DNA of 64,000 nucleotides from positions 4,542,001 to 4,606,000 of the forward strand of contig NZ_LT960614.1 in NCBI RefSeq assembly GCF_900231165.1, written 5' to 3'. This document shows, piece by piece, positions 46,478-54,920 of the stretch. The DNA comes from Hartmannibacter diazotrophicus (GTDB lineage: Bacteria > Pseudomonadota > Alphaproteobacteria > Rhizobiales > Pleomorphomonadaceae). Under the pieces are notes generated by a model. The model searched no databases, was not told where the DNA came from, and worked only from the letters and a program-made list of their open reading frames with translations. The stretch's first letter is position 1; every line of letters begins with the position of its first letter. The translations under genes and the position numbers were made by a program.

Positions 46478-47119
46478 TCACGGGAAATTCGGTACTGAAG
46501 GATTGCAGCCGGCCGACCGGCGCTCCGCGCGCAGATAGCGCCGGACGAGTTCGGGCGTCAGCGCCATGCCCTCGACGTATTCCGGCGCGTTCTCCAGCTG
46601 CTCCAGGTCATTCAATCCGCATTGCTTGAAGATGCGGTTGATCGTCGAGATCAGCCGCAACGGCCGGTCCGGATCGGCATTGAAATGCTGGTGGATGGTA
46701 TTCGGCGGAACATAGATGACGTCGCCGGCCTCATAGTCGAAACGCTTGATTTCGTCCTGCGGCTTCCAGTGATAGTCGTCGGTGATCTCGACGTCGCAGT
46801 CCTGGTGCAGGTCGTAGCCCTTGCCCTCGAGCACATAGAGGCATTCTTCCGCGAGATGACGGTGCCTGCCCGACCGGGAGCCTGGCGGAATGATCTGCAT
46901 GTAGGCGTCGACCGTCTCCATGCGCGTGTTCATGCCCTCGTTGATGAGGTGCTTCAAGAGCCCCTGCCGCGACATTTCCCACGGCATTTCGCCCGGATGG
47001 ACGATCTTCCTGCGCGCCGCATTGCGCCTCGGCGCGGTTTCGGCGTCGTCGAGAAGCTGCTGGTAGAGGTCGTTGTTCAGCGTGCCGTCGATCCAGGCGG
47101 TCGTCTCGCCCCAGGCCAT
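46478..47119 (-). CDS. Cupin domain protein (first of a pair)
   Basis: 213 aa. Single cupin barrel with metal-site pattern GRHRHLAEECLYVLEGKGYDLHQD (HxH...E) and PPNTIHQHFNADPDRP (H). The preceding sequence (GMNTRMETVDAYMQIIPPGSRSG) resembles ring-cleavage or gentisate-type cupins in spacing, but no specific dioxygenase match is claimed. ATG 47119 has GGAGGGG upstream and overlaps the stop of the second cupin gene. The two cupins share the motifs EGxGY(D/E)xH and HQHFNA and probably arose by duplication. Confidence 0.85.
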   Translation of the reverse strand: MAWGETTAWIDGTLNNDLYQQLLDDAETAPRRNAARRKIVHPGEMPWEMSRQGLLKHLINEGMNTRMETVDAYMQIIPPGSRSGRHRHLAEECLYVLEGKGYDLHQDCDVEITDDYHWKPQDEIKRFDYEAGDVIYVPPNTIHQHFNADPDRPLRLISTINRIFKQCGLNDLEQLENAPEYVEGMALTPELVRRYLRAERRSAGCNPSVPNFP

Positions 47120-47120
47120 C

Positions 47121-47747
47121 TCAATACCCCTCCGGCGGGTGGTTGAAATCCTCTTCTTCCTCGCGCACGGCAAAGCCCTCGCCACCCGGCGCCGGCGTCG
47201 TCTGGCGCGGCACGACGGTCTTCTGGAACAGCATGTTCATGAAGACGAACATCGGCTTGGTCTTCAGCACCAGCGCCCGCGCCGGCTTGGTGTCGGACGC
47301 ATTGAAATGCTGATGGACGCAATTGTTGTGCACGATGGCGACATCGCCCGCCTTCCAGTCGTAGCGGATGCCGTCGTGGACCTCGTAGCCTTCGCCATCC
47401 AGAATGTAGAAGGCCGCCTCGTTGACGTGGCCGTGCTTCTGGCTCTTGCCGCCGGGCCCATATTCTTCCAGGTGAATGTGGAAGAGCTGGCTGATGCCGT
47501 CCTTCGGCTCGACATAGTGGCGGCTGTAGGCCTGCGGCCCATCGACGAACTTGATCTCGCTGGCCTTGCGAACCCGAGGCATCGACCGCAGCCGCTCCAG
47601 CTCAGTGGTCAGGTTGTATTCGCCCTCGATGGCGCGCACGAAAACGCGGTTCTTCTGGCTGTGATAGTAGCCGGCTGGCTGTGCCTCGTCCGACGCCTCG
47701 CCATGCGCATGATCGCCGCGATGGGGAGAGCCCTTGCTGTCGTCCAT
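47121..47747 (-). CDS. Cupin domain protein (second of a pair)
   Basis: 208 aa from ATG 47747, 5 nt after GGAGG; ATG 47750 immediately upstream is also possible. Cupin barrel with KSQKHGHVNEAAFYILDGEGYEVHDG (HxH...E) and HNNCVHQHFNASDTKPARALVLKTKP (H). The N-terminal 70 residues include HRGDHAHGEASDEAQPAGYYHSQ, a His-rich stretch that could bind metal. It lies 176 nt downstream of tctA1. The role is unknown; the pairing with TTT transporters suggests an enzyme or binding protein for the imported acid. Confidence 0.82.
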   Translation of the reverse strand: MDDSKGSPHRGDHAHGEASDEAQPAGYYHSQKNRVFVRAIEGEYNLTTELERLRSMPRVRKASEIKFVDGPQAYSRHYVEPKDGISQLFHIHLEEYGPGGKSQKHGHVNEAAFYILDGEGYEVHDGIRYDWKAGDVAIVHNNCVHQHFNASDTKPARALVLKTKPMFVFMNMLFQKTVVPRQTTPAPGGEGFAVREEEEDFNHPPEGY

Positions 47748-47898
47748 CATTTCCTCCCTCGTGGCCCGGCCATCCGGCCTGCGCCCGGAGCCCGCCGCAC
47801 CGCCACCTTCAGCCATAAAGGCCCATTGTCCCCATATAGATGAGGCAAGGTCTCGTGGGTCGCTCAAATGCGAGATACCTGCCATCGCGAAATCCTCT

Positions 47899-47923
47899 GG
47901 GAAGGGCGCCGTCGCCCTTTCCC
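47899..47923 (-). terminator. Hairpin right after tctA1
   Basis: GGGAAGGGCG (47899-47908) pairs with CGCCCTTTCCC (47913-47923) with one bulge and a 4-nt loop, directly after the tctA1 stop. No T-run follows on the minus strand, so it may only attenuate transcription into the cupins. Confidence 0.45.
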
Positions 47924-49450
47924 TCAGACGCCCGAACGCTGCCAGCCCCGCCGCATCGCCCTCAGCCGCCGCAGCGTCGGCATCAGGAAGGTGACCACCG
48001 TCGCCACGATGAGAACGATAGAGACGGGACGGGCCATCATGAAGCCGACAGGATGGCCATCGGAGATCATGATCAGCTGATGGAGGGAATTCTCCGCCGT
48101 TTCGCCGAGCACAAGTGCGATCACCAGCGTCAGCCGGGGATAGTCGAACCGGATCATGAGATAGCCGAGCAAACCCATGAGCACGGTCAGAAGCACGTCC
48201 GCCATGCGCCCGTTGAGCACATAGATACCCGTCAGCGAGACGGCCACGACGACCGGGATCACCAGCCCGACCTCTATCCGGGTCACGAGCACCAGCAGCC
48301 GCGACAGGGCAAGGCCCACCAGCGACGCGCCGACCGCCGAAACGGTCAGCGCCACGATCAGTCCATAGATTTCACGCTGGTGGTAAAGCAGGATGCCCGG
48401 CCCCGGATCCATGCCATGCAGGACGAGGATACCGAGGAAGAGGGCCGTTTCCGCGCTGCCGGGAATGCCGAAGGCCACCGTTGGAATCAGCGATCCGCCA
48501 TCCTTGGCGTTGTTGGCCGCCTCCGGAGCGATCACGCCCTTGATGTTGCCCTTGCCGTAGCTGTCGGGATCGCGGTCTGTCTGGACGGCCGAACTGTAGG
48601 CCACAAAGGCGGCGACCGTGCCGCCGAGCCCCGGAATGGCGCCGATGAGTGTTCCGATCACCGACCCGCGGATCAGCGTCGGCCAATGACGAAAGACCGC
48701 AAGGACACCGTCGAAGACGCCCGTGATGCGCATGGTCTTGTCGTCTGCGCCGGGATTGGCCGAAGCAACCGACCCGCCCTTGACTCCAAGCTCGATCATC
48801 TGGCTGATCGCGAACATGCCGGTCAGCGTCGGCACCAGCGGAATCCCGTCCCACAGATAGTCGATATCCATCGTGAAGCGCAGGTCGCCGGAAATCGCGT
48901 CCTGACCGACGAAGGCAAAGAGCAGGCCGACGCAGCCGGCGATCAGGCCGCGCAGGAGCTTGCCGCGCAACGAGACGGCGATCGCCGCAAGGCCGAGGAT
49001 GGTGAGAAGAAAGAACTCCGCCGGGCCGAAACTCAGCACAACCTCGCGCGCCACCGGAATAAAGAGCAGGAGCGTTAGGAGGCCAAGGAGACCGCCGAGC
49101 GCCGAGGCGGTCGCGGAGGCACCAATCGCGAGGCCGGCCTTGCCCTGTCGGGCCAGCGGATAGCCATCGAAGGTCGTCGCGGCATTCGGCGCCGTGCCGG
49201 GCGTATTGAGGAGGATGGCCGTGATCGATCCGCCGAAGGTGGTGGCCCCCATGACCCCGCCGGACAGATACATCGCGTCCAGCGCGTTCATGGAAAAGGT
49301 CATCGGCATCAGAAGGGCCAGCGCGGTCGTGCCGCCAAGCCCGGGAATGAGACCGAAGAGCAGCCCGAGGAACACGCCGCCCACGAGATAAAGCAGACTT
49401 CCAGCGCCAAGCACGTCGCCGAAGGCCTGGACCAGAGCATCAAGCCCCAT
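47924..49450 (-). CDS. tctA: TTT permease large subunit TctA (system 1)
   Basis: 508 aa, about twelve membrane segments. TctA signatures: VFLGLLFGLIPGLGGTTALALLMPMTF, LNTPGTAPNAATTFDGYPLARQGKAGLA and, in the second repeat, GAIPGLGGTVAAFVAYSSA plus FGIPGSAETALFLGILVLHGMDPGPGIL. It moves a carboxylate with Na+ or H+ after delivery by TctC. 72 nt separate it from tctC1 upstream. Substrate not predictable from TctA. Confidence 0.95.
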   Translation of the reverse strand: MGLDALVQAFGDVLGAGSLLYLVGGVFLGLLFGLIPGLGGTTALALLMPMTFSMNALDAMYLSGGVMGATTFGGSITAILLNTPGTAPNAATTFDGYPLARQGKAGLAIGASATASALGGLLGLLTLLLFIPVAREVVLSFGPAEFFLLTILGLAAIAVSLRGKLLRGLIAGCVGLLFAFVGQDAISGDLRFTMDIDYLWDGIPLVPTLTGMFAISQMIELGVKGGSVASANPGADDKTMRITGVFDGVLAVFRHWPTLIRGSVIGTLIGAIPGLGGTVAAFVAYSSAVQTDRDPDSYGKGNIKGVIAPEAANNAKDGGSLIPTVAFGIPGSAETALFLGILVLHGMDPGPGILLYHQREIYGLIVALTVSAVGASLVGLALSRLLVLVTRIEVGLVIPVVVAVSLTGIYVLNGRMADVLLTVLMGLLGYLMIRFDYPRLTLVIALVLGETAENSLHQLIMISDGHPVGFMMARPVSIVLIVATVVTFLMPTLRRLRAMRRGWQRSGV

Positions 49451-49522
49451 GTGAAGCGATCCTTGTCCCTTGCGCGCCGCCCCCTGGAGAGACCGGCGCG
49501 GACCCCATAGCGATCACGGCGG

Positions 49523-50476
49523 TCATTGCCCGCTCAAAAGCGCCTTGTGCGCGGCATAGAAGGTCGAGAGATCGTCCATCATCGCCTTGGTATCGGCTGC
49601 ATTCCTGTACTGAAGCCGGGTGTTGGACCCCTTGGCCCAGGCCTGGACGTCGGCGCTTTCCGTCGCCTTTGCAAAGGCGTCCTGCAGCGTCTTGACGACG
49701 TCGGCGGGCATGTCCGGAGGGCCGCCGACCACGCGGTTGATGGTGAAGCGGGCAACGTCGGGATAGCCGAGATCGGTCGTCGTCTCCACGCCCTCCAGCA
49801 CGGGCTTGTCGGTCAGCGTCGTGATGATGCGCAGGTCGCCGGAATCGACATACTTGGACAGTGAGGAGATCGGCTTCAGCGTCGCATCCACCTCGCCCCG
49901 CATGACCGCGATCATCGTGTCGTTGGAGCCGCCGTAACCGGCGATATTGGTGATCGGACACCCCATCATGTCGAAGGTGATGACCGCCGTGATCGACGAC
50001 GTGCTGTCCTTGCCGGTGTCGGAAAGCTTGATCGGCCGCCCGAGCGCGCACAGATCCTTGGTGCTCTTGTAGGGGGAATCGGTCTTGACCGCGATGGCGT
50101 ATTGCTCCTCGGCAAGGTTCGCGATCCAGGTCACCTTGTCGAGATCGAAGCCGATCTTGCGATCCATCGCTTCGCTGACGGTCAGGCCCGGAATGTTGAA
50201 GATGCCGATGGTGTAGCCATCCGGGTCGGCCCGGTAGACAGCCTGACCGCCGCGCGTGCCCGACGCGCCAGAGATATTCTGCGGAACGACGGTCGCGCCC
50301 AGGACTTCCTGCAGCGCCGGGATGTAGGCGCGCACAATGGTGTCGAAGCCACCGCCCGGGTTGTAGGGAATGACGAAGGTGATCTCGCCGTCATTGGGAA
50401 ATTCGGCATGCGCCGACGACACAGCCGCGGCAGCGCCAACAAGGGCGGCGACCGCCCACGTCTTCCATTTGGTCAT
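49523..50476 (-). CDS. tctC: TTT substrate-binding protein TctC / Bug family (system 1)
   Basis: 317 aa with a signal peptide (TWAVAALVGAAAAVSSAHA). Bug features: ITFVIPYNPGGGFDTIVRAYIPALQEVLG in outline, IAGYGGSNDTMIAVMRGEVDATLKPISS, and the terminal domain GPPDMPADVVKTLQDAFAKATES. It binds a carboxylate in the periplasm for TctAB. ATG 50476 is preceded by GGGAGAGATG. The typical aspartate/carboxylate-pinching loop (YNPGGGFD) is intact. Confidence 0.95.
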   Translation of the reverse strand: MTKWKTWAVAALVGAAAAVSSAHAEFPNDGEITFVIPYNPGGGFDTIVRAYIPALQEVLGATVVPQNISGASGTRGGQAVYRADPDGYTIGIFNIPGLTVSEAMDRKIGFDLDKVTWIANLAEEQYAIAVKTDSPYKSTKDLCALGRPIKLSDTGKDSTSSITAVITFDMMGCPITNIAGYGGSNDTMIAVMRGEVDATLKPISSLSKYVDSGDLRIITTLTDKPVLEGVETTTDLGYPDVARFTINRVVGGPPDMPADVVKTLQDAFAKATESADVQAWAKGSNTRLQYRNAADTKAMMDDLSTFYAAHKALLSGQ

Positions 50477-50538
50477 GACATCTCTCCCGGTACCATTTTT
50501 TGATTGTGTGCGTCCTGATCGCGTGCCGGCGTGCCCGC

Positions 50539-51078
50539 TCACCACTGCGAAAGGCCGCCCTTTGCGAACAGCAGTCCCCGATAGAGGCGATAGTCGAGCA
50601 GCAGTTCGAAGACGAGGAACTGGAACAGCGCGACAACCAACGCGGTCGCGATGGCTTGCCGCCAGCCCCGGCCGGCCCAGAAGCGGACGAAGGCCAGGCA
50701 ATAGAGAGGCAGGGCAAGGAGCGCGCCGAAGAGGGCCATCGCCGCGAAGGCGGCAAGAACCCAGCCGATCAGGAGCAGTTCCCGGCGCAGCGGCGGCAAC
50801 TGCGGCATCTCGCGATTGTCGAAGCCGGCGCCGCCGATGATCCGCACGGCGACATGACCGGGCAGCCGGCTCCGGCTCCACAGATCGGCGAAGGCCAGGA
50901 TCACCAGCAACCCGGAGGTGATCATCGGGAAACGGCTGGAGATCGGTCCGTAGTCCATCGACCAGAAGAACACCGCACAACCGATCGCCAGCAGAATGAC
51001 CGCCGGCCAGATCGACGCCACCGTGTCCGGGATGGAACGCTGCTCTTCTTCCTCTTTGGTCACGGCCCTGTCGTCCAT
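50539..51078 (-). CDS. tctB: TTT small membrane subunit TctB (system 1)
   Basis: 179 aa with four predicted membrane segments (SIWPAVILLAIGCAVFFWSM, FPMITSGLLVILAFADLW, ELLLIGWVLAAFAAMALFGALLALPLYCLAFVRFW in outline, AIATALVVALFQFLVFELLLDYRLYRGLLF in outline). It ends with the TctB-typical F...LL.L.LYRGLL. Placed 62 nt before tctC1 and 81 nt after tctB2, so the two small subunits are adjacent. Confidence 0.88.
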   Translation of the reverse strand: MDDRAVTKEEEEQRSIPDTVASIWPAVILLAIGCAVFFWSMDYGPISSRFPMITSGLLVILAFADLWSRSRLPGHVAVRIIGGAGFDNREMPQLPPLRRELLLIGWVLAAFAAMALFGALLALPLYCLAFVRFWAGRGWRQAIATALVVALFQFLVFELLLDYRLYRGLLFAKGGLSQW

Positions 51079-51159
51079 GCTCGAAGTCCCAATGTCCCAC
51101 CATTGGCGATGCGGCGGTGCCCCATCGCTTTCCTTGATTGTCCGCGGCCGGATCTCCCG

Positions 51160-51732
51160 TCAGAAGACCCGGTATCCGTTCAGATAGCGGTAGAGCAGCC
51201 CTCGATAGAGCTCGATTCCGAAGCCGTATTCGAACAGTGCGAAAAGCACGGCCGTGGTCCCGACCGCCAGCGCCAGCGCCAGCCAGAGGCGCTCGCGCGC
51301 CAGGACACGGGACAGAAAGACAATCAGGAAGAAGGTCCCGACATAGTGGCCCAAGGTCCAGATGATCGCGATCGTGCAGGTGAAGACGCCACTCAGCACC
51401 GCAAGCTTGGAAAATTCCGGAATGCGCCCGCCCAACGCGTGGCCAAGGTTGCTGAAGACGTCGGACATCGCGCCGGCGCGTCTCAGGCGCAGGGCCTGCA
51501 CGCCGATCAGGATCAGCAGGGGCACCATGATGACGAAGGGCGTGCGCGACGACACCAGCTTGTAGCTGAAGGCCTCCACGAAGGCGGCGAGGACCAGCAG
51601 GCCGACGAACGCAAGGAAGCAGATCTCGAGCGTGCGATGCGGCACTGCCGGCTCGCTCGCCACCGGAACCGGATCGGCGGCCGGTGCCGAACTGTCTTGG
51701 TCAATCATGTGGTTGCTGATGTCCGTCATCAT
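51160..51732 (-). CDS. tctB: TTT small membrane subunit TctB (system 2)
   Basis: 190 aa. The cytoplasmic N-terminus (DPVPVASEPAVPHRTLE) is followed by four membrane segments and ends FEYGFGIELYRGLLYRYLNGYRVF, the C-terminal TctB pattern. The start overlaps the tctA2 stop (ATGA-type), so it belongs to system 2. It differs from the system 1 TctB in sequence but not in layout. Confidence 0.88.
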   Translation of the reverse strand: MMTDISNHMIDQDSSAPAADPVPVASEPAVPHRTLEICFLAFVGLLVLAAFVEAFSYKLVSSRTPFVIMVPLLILIGVQALRLRRAGAMSDVFSNLGHALGGRIPEFSKLAVLSGVFTCTIAIIWTLGHYVGTFFLIVFLSRVLARERLWLALALAVGTTAVLFALFEYGFGIELYRGLLYRYLNGYRVF

Positions 51733-53231
51733 GCTGCCCTCCCGCGATCCCGGATCAAGCCGCGGATGTTCCAGGCGAGGAATCCGGCGGTCACGAGCCC
51801 GAGCGCTGCGGCGAGCGGTTGGGTGAAGAAGAATGGCCCGTCGAGAAGCAGGGCCAGATAGAGGTTCTTTTCGACGGCAAAGCCGAGCACGAAGCCGATC
51901 AGAAGGGCGGCGCGCGAATAGTTCAGCACCTTCATCAGGTAGCCGATCACGCCGAAGACGAAGGCGATGCCGATGTCGAAGAGCGACCGGTCGGAGGCAT
52001 AGGCACCGGTGAAGATGATCGCCATCAGGACCGGAACGATCACCTCAGCGCTCAGCGCCGTCGCCCGGGACAAGGGGTTGACCAGGAACATGCCGATGAT
52101 CGTGCCGATCAGGTTGCCGATGATGATCGTGAAGATCATCACGAAAACGATGTCGACATGCTGGTTGAGCATCCTCGGTCCGGTCTGCATGCCGAGGATG
52201 AACAGACCCGACAGAAGGATCGCCATCGAGGAGGAGCCGGGTATGCCGAAGGCGACCGTCGAGGCGAGCGCCCCACCCTCGACCGCGTTGTTTGCTGATT
52301 CCGGGCCGATGACGCCCTCGATGTTGCCCTTGCCGAAGGACGCCTTGTCCCTGGCCGTCTGCTTGGCGTGGCCGTAGGCGACAAAGGCCGCCGGCGCGCT
52401 GCCAAGACCCGGGATCAAACCCATGGCCGTGCCGATCGCGCTGCAACGCAGGACGAGCCACCAGTTGCGGAAGGTGAGGCCGATCCCCTGGAAGACTTGC
52501 CGCTGCGTCTCCTTCGCCGAAAGCATGCCGGTGGTACCGCGCGCCAGCGAGCCGCCCGTCGACCACAGATCGAACATCTCCGCCACGGCGAAAAGGCCGA
52601 GAATGACGGGCACGAGGGAAAGGCCGTCGGACAACTCCAGAATACCGAACGTGAAGCGCTCCGTATTCGTCACATTGTCGAGGCCGATCATGGCGAGCAG
52701 CATTCCCGCCAGCGCGGCAATGAGGCTGCGGATGAGATCCTCCTTCCCGAGGATCGCAACGAAGGAAAGAGCGAGAAACGCCAGCATGACCACTTCGGGC
52801 GGGCCGAAGAGCAGCACCACGTCACGCAGCAGCGGCAGCAGCGCGGCAAGCACGACCGAGCCGAAGATTGCGCCGAGAAGGCTCGACATCATGGCAGCGC
52901 CGACAGCGACGCCGGCCTGCCCCTTGTCGCGCATGGGTGGGCCGTCGAGCAGCGTCGCCGCATTCTGGCCGGTACCGGGAGTGGAGAAGAGGATCGCGGT
53001 CAGGCCACCGCCCTGCGCAACCGCCGCATGGGCGGCAAGCAGGAAGGCAATGCCGGTGGTGGGTTCCATCGAGTAGAGGAACGTCACCGCCATGGCCATG
53101 GCGAAGTGGCCGGAAAGGCCGGGTATGACACCGATGATCAATCCGAAGACCGCCCCGACAACGATATAGGGCAGCACCGTCAAGCTGGTCGCCGCGACAA
53201 GGCCCTGCAAGGCCCCCTCGACAATGGTCAT
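51729..53231 (-). CDS. tctA: TTT permease large subunit TctA (system 2)
   Basis: 500 aa. VFGLIIGVIPGLSGHFAMAMAVTFLYSM, LFSTPGTGQNAATLLDGPPMRDKGQAGVAVGAAM, GLIPGLGSAPAAFVAYGHAKQTARDKASFGKGNIEGVIGPESANNAVEGGALAST in outline and FGIPGSSSMAILLSGLFILGMQTGP are TctA family signatures. It is a paralogue of the system 1 TctA with clear divergence. Translation is coupled to tctB2 by overlap; tctC2 lies 133 nt upstream. Confidence 0.95.
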   Translation of the reverse strand: MTIVEGALQGLVAATSLTVLPYIVVGAVFGLIIGVIPGLSGHFAMAMAVTFLYSMEPTTGIAFLLAAHAAVAQGGGLTAILFSTPGTGQNAATLLDGPPMRDKGQAGVAVGAAMMSSLLGAIFGSVVLAALLPLLRDVVLLFGPPEVVMLAFLALSFVAILGKEDLIRSLIAALAGMLLAMIGLDNVTNTERFTFGILELSDGLSLVPVILGLFAVAEMFDLWSTGGSLARGTTGMLSAKETQRQVFQGIGLTFRNWWLVLRCSAIGTAMGLIPGLGSAPAAFVAYGHAKQTARDKASFGKGNIEGVIGPESANNAVEGGALASTVAFGIPGSSSMAILLSGLFILGMQTGPRMLNQHVDIVFVMIFTIIIGNLIGTIIGMFLVNPLSRATALSAEVIVPVLMAIIFTGAYASDRSLFDIGIAFVFGVIGYLMKVLNYSRAALLIGFVLGFAVEKNLYLALLLDGPFFFTQPLAAALGLVTAGFLAWNIRGLIRDRGRAA

Positions 53232-53364
53232 GATTGAATTTCCGTTCCTGCTCTGGCTGCTTCATCGCGATCAGGCGGGCGGGAGCCGCGAGGCGGAGAC
53301 CGCAGTGGGCGCGAATGCCTCCTGCCGGCCTTCGCCTCGCATTGTCTCCCCGAAAGCGCGTTCT

Positions 53365-54402
53365 TCAGATATCGCCGCGGATCGCGGCAACGATCTTGTC
53401 GTGGACGTCAGGCGCCAGGTCTGTCGCGGCCTTGGCGATCTGCTCCATATCCGCGCCGCTCGCATAGTCGAGGTCACGCTCGGTGTCCGCCATCAGCTTG
53501 ACGAACTCAGGATCCGTCATGGCCTTCTGGAAGGCATCGCGCAGAAAGGCGAGACGATCCTCCGGAATGCCTGGAGGACCGGCAACGGGACGGCCGACCG
53601 CATTGAGCGCATCCCAGGCATCGAGCACCGGCATCACCGCTTCGGCGTTGGGCAACGCCGCCGCCTTTTCAAACACACTGGGAACATCGGGAAGCTGCGC
53701 AGACCGCTTCTTGGGGCTTTGCAGGACGATGACGTGCTCGCCGTCCTCGACGCCCTGAATCGCGCTGCCAAGCGACCCCCACATGCCCTGGATGTCGCCG
53801 CGCAGCATGGCCTGTCGGACGTCGGAGGAATTGTTGAAGCCGTGTACCACCTTCTGGTCGATCCCGAACGCCGGACCGGTGATGACCGCGTCGACGTAGG
53901 TCGACCCGCCGAGGCCGGTGGCGCCGAGCAGCACCGGCTGTTTGGACGCGACGACGTCGTCGAACGTCTTGTAGGGGGAACTTGTGCCGACCACGAGCAC
54001 CCTGAGGTCGGCGACCATGCGGCCGAGATAGCTGAACTCGCCAATCTTGTAGCGCGCGCCCTCGATGCCGGAGAGCTGGTTCGTGACCATCGCCGAACCG
54101 TTCATGATGCCGACGGTCAGACCATCGGCCGGCGCGTCGAAGATCTCGTTGGCGCCCTTCATGCCGCCGGCGCCAGGCATGTTCTCAATGTCAACGCGCG
54201 CGCCGGTGTATTTCTCCATGTAGGGCGCGATCGCCCGGCTGTATTCGTCGTAGCCGCCGCCGGGATTGTAGGGCACGATCCAATTGATGACCTTGCCCTT
54301 GTAAAAGGCCGACGCGTCCTCGGCCCAGGCGTTGCCGGCCGTTGCCAGCGTCGCGCCGGCCACGAGGCAGACGGCGATTCCCTTTAGAAAATCTCTCCTC
54401 AT
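53365..54402 (-). CDS. tctC: TTT substrate-binding protein TctC / Bug family (system 2)
   Basis: 345 aa with a signal peptide (FLKGIAVCLVAGATLATAGNAWAED). Bug-type features: INWIVPYNPGGGYDEYSRAIAPYMEKYTGARVDIENMPGAGGMKGANEIF in outline, DLRVLVVGTSSPYKTFDDVVASKQP, and GPPGIPEDRLAFLRDAFQKAMTDPEFVKLM. It resembles TTT receptors for aromatic or short-chain carboxylates, but the ligand is not predictable. First gene of the minus-strand TTT/cupin operon; the promoter must lie in the 518-nt gap upstream. Confidence 0.94.
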   Translation of the reverse strand: MRRDFLKGIAVCLVAGATLATAGNAWAEDASAFYKGKVINWIVPYNPGGGYDEYSRAIAPYMEKYTGARVDIENMPGAGGMKGANEIFDAPADGLTVGIMNGSAMVTNQLSGIEGARYKIGEFSYLGRMVADLRVLVVGTSSPYKTFDDVVASKQPVLLGATGLGGSTYVDAVITGPAFGIDQKVVHGFNNSSDVRQAMLRGDIQGMWGSLGSAIQGVEDGEHVIVLQSPKKRSAQLPDVPSVFEKAAALPNAEAVMPVLDAWDALNAVGRPVAGPPGIPEDRLAFLRDAFQKAMTDPEFVKLMADTERDLDYASGADMEQIAKAATDLAPDVHDKIVAAIRGDI

Positions 54403-54920
54403 AGCAATCCTCCCACGGAGCTGTGTTCTTTTGTTCTTGTAGGTGCGTCCGACGTGCCGAATCCAGCCGTCCCGCCCACCGGGTCACCGCATGCGATCTG
54501 TCGAATCCGACGAACGGCACGGTAAGCGCCCATGTCACGAAAGCAGCGTATGAAGCACCGGGAGGGCCGTCAATGAGACGGCGGTCCGTATAGCGGAACG
54601 TTTTTTAGACAAGTCCAAGCTGTTTTTTTGCTGGCAGCATCGAAATGCTGCCAGCAAGGTCGCAAGATTTATCTTATCCGCATGCAGACACAGGCAATTT
54701 CAGTTCAGCCAATTTGCTGCAGTGCGACATTACTCTTCTTGGAAATCATTTCGGTCTTGCTGGCCATAGCCAAATGTGTTGGCAGCCGGATGGCGCGCAA
54801 CTTAAGGATTCAACGACATATGGTCCGGGGCCTCACCGCGACCGGGCGAATTAACTTCGCGAATGCGGCGGTCTCCTGCTGGATCGCCAGAAAACACAAT
54901 CAAAATCCGGGAACAGGCGC
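54403..54920. other. 518-nt divergent control region
   Basis: Separates the TTT operon (-) from the 4,5-dihydroxyphthalate decarboxylase-like gene (+), so it should hold both promoters. It contains the perfect inverted repeat at 54628-54657 next to AT-rich tracts. The stretch 54700-54900 is less GC-rich than its surroundings. No coding region is supported. Confidence 0.5.
54628..54657. repeat. 13-bp perfect inverted repeat with CGAA loop
   Basis: TTGCTGGCAGCAT and ATGCTGCCAGCAA flank CGAA. A run of Ts precedes it on the plus strand, which is the wrong side for a terminator on either strand. A regulator-binding dyad or RNA hairpin in the divergent control region is more likely. Confidence 0.7.

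Noticed and set aside
54628-54657. Rho-independent terminator
   Set aside because: The T-run precedes the hairpin on the plus strand and becomes an A-run after it on the minus strand, so neither strand has a terminator layout.
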